Shown piece after piece: positions 62,637-64,000 of a stretch of DNA of 64,000 bases. The position numbers and the translations under genes are program-made. Source of the DNA: Variovorax saccharolyticus (GTDB lineage: Bacteria > Pseudomonadota > Gammaproteobacteria > Burkholderiales > Burkholderiaceae_C); the NCBI RefSeq assembly GCF_030316765.1, contig NZ_JASZYT010000005.1, forward strand, positions 310,001 to 374,000. The letters are read 5' to 3'. A model generated the notes under the pieces. That model was not told the DNA's origin. It was given only the letters and a program-made list of their open reading frames with translations, and searched no databases. Every line of letters begins with the position of its first letter. Within the stretch, counting starts at the first letter, position 1.

Positions 62637-64000
62637 CTACAACAGCGATTCGGGCATGAACGGCGACATCAGCAAGTAGTAGAGCTTCTGCATCAGGCTT
62701 GCTTCCGGCTCGGATGAGTAGATCTCTTCCTTCTGGCCTTCGCGGGTCGACCATCTCAGCGAAACGCCGTCGTCCGCAAACAGCACCCTGTAAGAGTTCT
62801 GAATCCTGCTTACATTGAAGATGCGAAGCAGCTCACGCGCAAGCTCCGGGCTTTCGACCACCACGCCCATCTCGGTGTTCTGGGTTGCAGATCGGGGATC
62901 GAGGTTCATGGAGCCCAAGTAGACCCGTGTGCGATCAATGGCCAGTGTTTTTGCGTGCAACCGGCCGAGCGACTTGCCGAAGTCGTCGAAACGCATGCCG
63001 GCAGTGGTCCGTTTGGGACTCAACTCATACAGATCCGCACCGCTTCTGAGCAATCTCTCGCGGTATCGCGCATAGCCCGTGTGCACCAAGGGCTCGTCAT
63101 TGGCGGCCAGCGAGTTTGTCAGCAGCGTGACCTTGACGTTTCGATCCGTCATGGCCTGGATGGCCATGACCCCACGATCTCCAGGCACGAGATAGGGAGA
63201 GGAGAGGTCGACCTGGTGCTTCGCATCGCGCATCATTTCCCAGACCGTCATGGTCACACTGGTGGCGATAGCCTCTTGCGCGGTCATGGTGGCGGGCTTG
63301 GTCGGCGGATCCGCGATGGCGACCGCATGACCCCAGAGGAGGCCCAGCCGACCGTCTTCCAATTCTTCCGTGATCGGCCCGTAGCCCAGGATGTCCGACG
63401 CTGGGAGCATGAGCTTCGGCAGTGGCTTTGTCATCGCAATCCTGTCATCGAAATCTACATCGACCGGCCGATGGCCGCCTTCGGCGCCGACGATCTCCGA
63501 GATAGGCCACACCTGGACACTATTCCAGTACGCGTAGAAGATCGTCTCGAGTTGGGGCACCACCTTGCCAACAATCAACGCATCCATATCGATGAAATTC
63601 TGTGCTTCGCTCAAGACGAAGTACTCGTTAGCAATGTTGCGACCACCGACGATCGCCATGACACCGTCTGCGATGAACAGCTTGTTGTGCATGCGGTGGT
63701 TCAACCGGGCCACGTCGAGCGGCGACGCAGCGAAGCGCGTCAGGAAACCGTCGCGCCCGCAGCAGAAGGGATTGAATACACGTACCGAGACGTTGGGCGT
63801 CCTCGACAGCGCCAGCAACAGGTGCTGGCTGTTCGCAGTGTAGAGATCGTCCACCAGAATCCGGACCTGCACGCCCCGCAAGGCGGCTTCCCGCACCGTT
63901 CGCAGCAGGAGGCGACCCACCTCGTCGTTCTCCAACTGGTAGTACTGAAGAACGAGTGAGCGTTGTGCCCGCTGCGCCAGCTGGATGCGTGCGTCCAGGG
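62637..64000 (-). CDS. Phospholipase D family protein (cardiolipin-synthase-like), 5' end missing
   Basis: At least 454 residues; the frame continues past the right edge (LDARIQLAQRAQRSLVLQYY precedes the first in-frame start). Two HKD motifs are seen: HNKLFIADGVMAIVGGRNIA and HAKTLAIDRTRVYLGSMNLD. The second is followed by PRSATQNTEMGVVVESPELA, as in ClsC/YmdC-type enzymes. It should transfer or hydrolyse phosphatidyl groups at the membrane. The signal or membrane segment, if any, lies outside the window. Confidence 0.9.
   Translation of the reverse strand, partial: LDARIQLAQRAQRSLVLQYYQLENDEVGRLLLRTVREAALRGVQVRILVDDLYTANSQHLLLALSRTPNVSVRVFNPFCCGRDGFLTRFAASPLDVARLNHRMHNKLFIADGVMAIVGGRNIANEYFVLSEAQNFIDMDALIVGKVVPQLETIFYAYWNSVQVWPISEIVGAEGGHRPVDVDFDDRIAMTKPLPKLMLPASDILGYGPITEELEDGRLGLLWGHAVAIADPPTKPATMTAQEAIATSVTMTVWEMMRDAKHQVDLSSPYLVPGDRGVMAIQAMTDRNVKVTLLTNSLAANDEPLVHTGYARYRERLLRSGADLYELSPKRTTAGMRFDDFGKSLGRLHAKTLAIDRTRVYLGSMNLDPRSATQNTEMGVVVESPELARELLRIFNVSRIQNSYRVLFADDGVSLRWSTREGQKEEIYSSEPEASLMQKLYYLLMSPFMPESLL

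Overview
The window is high-GC DNA from a Gram-negative bacterium. Its gene content points to Burkholderiales, probably Comamonadaceae and Variovorax-like: a DUF6502/DUF5666 pair, MipA/OmpV, a TonB siderophore receptor, MFS_3 and SSS/DUF3311 transporters, Tat-exported hydrolases, and winged-helix/NB-ARC regulators next to hydrolases. This assignment is inferred from gene families only. I saw no rRNA, tRNA, CRISPR array, insertion sequence or phage. It reads as chromosomal accessory DNA rich in signalling genes.

Layout. 0-5 kb: a lipoprotein cut by the left edge, an orphan histidine kinase, a 41-aa membrane protein, an MFS exporter with a small BlaI-like repressor, and a lipoprotein. 5-19 kb: a two-component system (QseB/PmrA type) faces an operon for a 2410-aa animal-type haem peroxidase/RTX protein and its type I secretion ABC and HlyD partners. 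A CTTAAG-N5-CTTAAG box lies in front of the peroxidase gene and matches the PmrA/QseB binding consensus, so the two units probably form one regulated secretion island. An FHA protein and a TerC/CBS/CorC membrane protein follow.

20-32.8 kb: small membrane and lipoprotein genes, MipA, an iron pair (PepSY membrane protein and TonB receptor) sharing a Fur box, a chemoreceptor with a sigma-28 promoter, a CSS-EAL phosphodiesterase, a cupin, and a KaiC-like ATPase whose stop overlaps the start of a hybrid histidine kinase. 33-39 kb: the least familiar locus. It has a DUF2262-like/sugar transferase fusion, a membrane-anchored zinc-ribbon protein with a long silk-like (Ala-Gly)n and poly-Gly tail, a second zinc-ribbon membrane protein, and a divergent DUF6502/DUF5666 pair. 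Two perfect palindromes lie in the shared promoter region.

39-52.5 kb: an SSS transporter with its DUF3311 partner, a large winged-helix/NB-ARC/TPR regulator, and a catabolic-looking run (exported alpha/beta hydrolases, aldehyde dehydrogenase, quinone oxidoreductase, exported epoxide-hydrolase-like enzyme). A cytochrome P460-like protein and a catalase converge on a hairpin. 52.5-60.2 kb: a four-gene signalling cluster headed by a 1744-aa kinase-like/AAA/GAF/histidine kinase whose Ser/Thr kinase domain has lost its catalytic residues. 60.4-64 kb: an SDR and a TetR regulator with duplicated palindromic operators, the 3' remnant of a hydrolase gene, a secreted repeat protein, and a phospholipase D family gene cut by the right edge.
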